The translations under genes and the position numbers were made by a program. DNA of 22,856 nucleotides from an uncultured Verrucomicrobiota bacterium. Its GTDB lineage: Bacteria > Verrucomicrobiota > Verrucomicrobiia > Limisphaerales > UBA9464. Below the pieces are notes generated by a model that saw only the letters and a list, made by a program, of their open reading frames with translations, was not told where the DNA came from and ran no database searches. The stretch's first letter is position 1; each line of letters starts with the position of its first letter. Positions 22,660-22,856 of the stretch are shown one piece after another. The stretch is taken from NCBI GenBank assembly GCA_903925515.1, contig CAIYFP010000327.1, forward strand, positions 1-22,856, in the 5' to 3' direction.

Positions 22660-22856
22660 CGATGCAGTTGGATCGGTCGTGCTTGCTCGATCTGCTTGCG
22701 CAACTCCTTCGTCGTTCGCTCGTTACGGGCCTCGTACCGGCCCGCGCCTCGCTCACTCCTCGGATTGCACAAGCATCCGCTTCGCAATCGCTTCCCTCCC
22801 GACGTGCGCCAGTGAAGTTGGTCACCACGTGGGTGCGAGTCCCACCGGTCGAGTTA
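22660..22856. repeat. Structured, gene-free segment, candidate repetitive element
   Basis: This upstream region of lysA contains at least four inverted repeats in 175 bases: GATCG/CGATC (22671-22675 with 22688-22692), CGGGCC/GGCCCG (22726-22731 with 22739-22744), a stacked hairpin GATTGC-AAGC/GCTT-GCAATC (22763-22789) and GTGGG/CCCAC (22829-22833 with 22841-22845). No frame looks like a real protein. The density of hairpins suggests a structured RNA or a mobile/repetitive extragenic element cut by the window edge. Its copy number is unknown. Confidence 0.4.

Noticed and set aside
22529..22828. 99-codon minus-strand frame at the right end
   Set aside because: Arg/Ser/Cys-rich, no recognisable domain, overlaps the lysA start and consists largely of inverted repeats.
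22829..22856. Possible tRNA at the right end
   Set aside because: Only a T-arm-like hairpin is visible; the loop has G in place of the invariant T at the second loop position, and no matching acceptor, D or anticodon arm precedes it.

Overview
The window is GC-rich bacterial chromosome, densely packed with genes, and most likely comes from a member of the Verrucomicrobiota. The main evidence is the H-X9-DG type pseudopilin at 16454-17320, whose N-terminus and the LLPALGKAKAKAQ / MNNHKQLALAW block are typical of that phylum. Cysteine-poor L33, S18 and DksA-like proteins and a PilB-PilT-PilB-PilC cluster fit this assignment. It is inferred from protein style, not from a marker-gene search.

Layout. 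1-2172 (+): the 3' end of a photolyase/cryptochrome-family gene, a lipoprotein with two copies of one domain, and a GNAT acetyltransferase. 2173-2551 has no gene. 2552-3603 (-): tRNA-Ser(GGA), cytidine deaminase and an exported thioredoxin-like protein. 3803-7373 (-): a tightly coupled zinc operon in the order znuA-znuC-znuB-zur-hslR. 7466-8536 (-): a DksA-like protein, L33 and S18, ending in a strong terminator. 8885-14916 (+): a type IV pilus / type II secretion module of two PilB/GspE-like ATPases flanking a PilT, then PilC, closed by a strong terminator. 15016-16267 (-): a sialidase-like exported protein with a frameshift near its 3' end. 16454-17320 (+): the H-X9-DG pseudopilin. 17376-20186 (-): a NarL-type response regulator, a soluble FixL-like PAS histidine kinase and a PocR-AraC regulator. 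20333-22598 (-): a YheT-like hydrolase and diaminopimelate decarboxylase. 22660-22856 is a gene-free stretch rich in inverted repeats.

The most interesting reading is that 3803-8656 may form one zinc-limitation locus. High-affinity zinc uptake and its Zur-type repressor lie beside L33, S18 and DksA-like proteins that all lack the cysteines of the zinc-binding forms. A nearly identical 16-bp palindromic element (13 of 16 positions) lies upstream of znuA and upstream of the dksA-like gene, which would let one regulator control both operons. The alternative is that the cysteine-poor proteins are simply the normal forms in this lineage.

A second theme is surface and secretion biology: pilus ATPases, PilC, a pseudopilin and a secreted sialidase-like protein. 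A third is sensing: a candidate heme-PAS oxygen sensor with its response regulator, next to a cysteine-containing PocR-AraC regulator.
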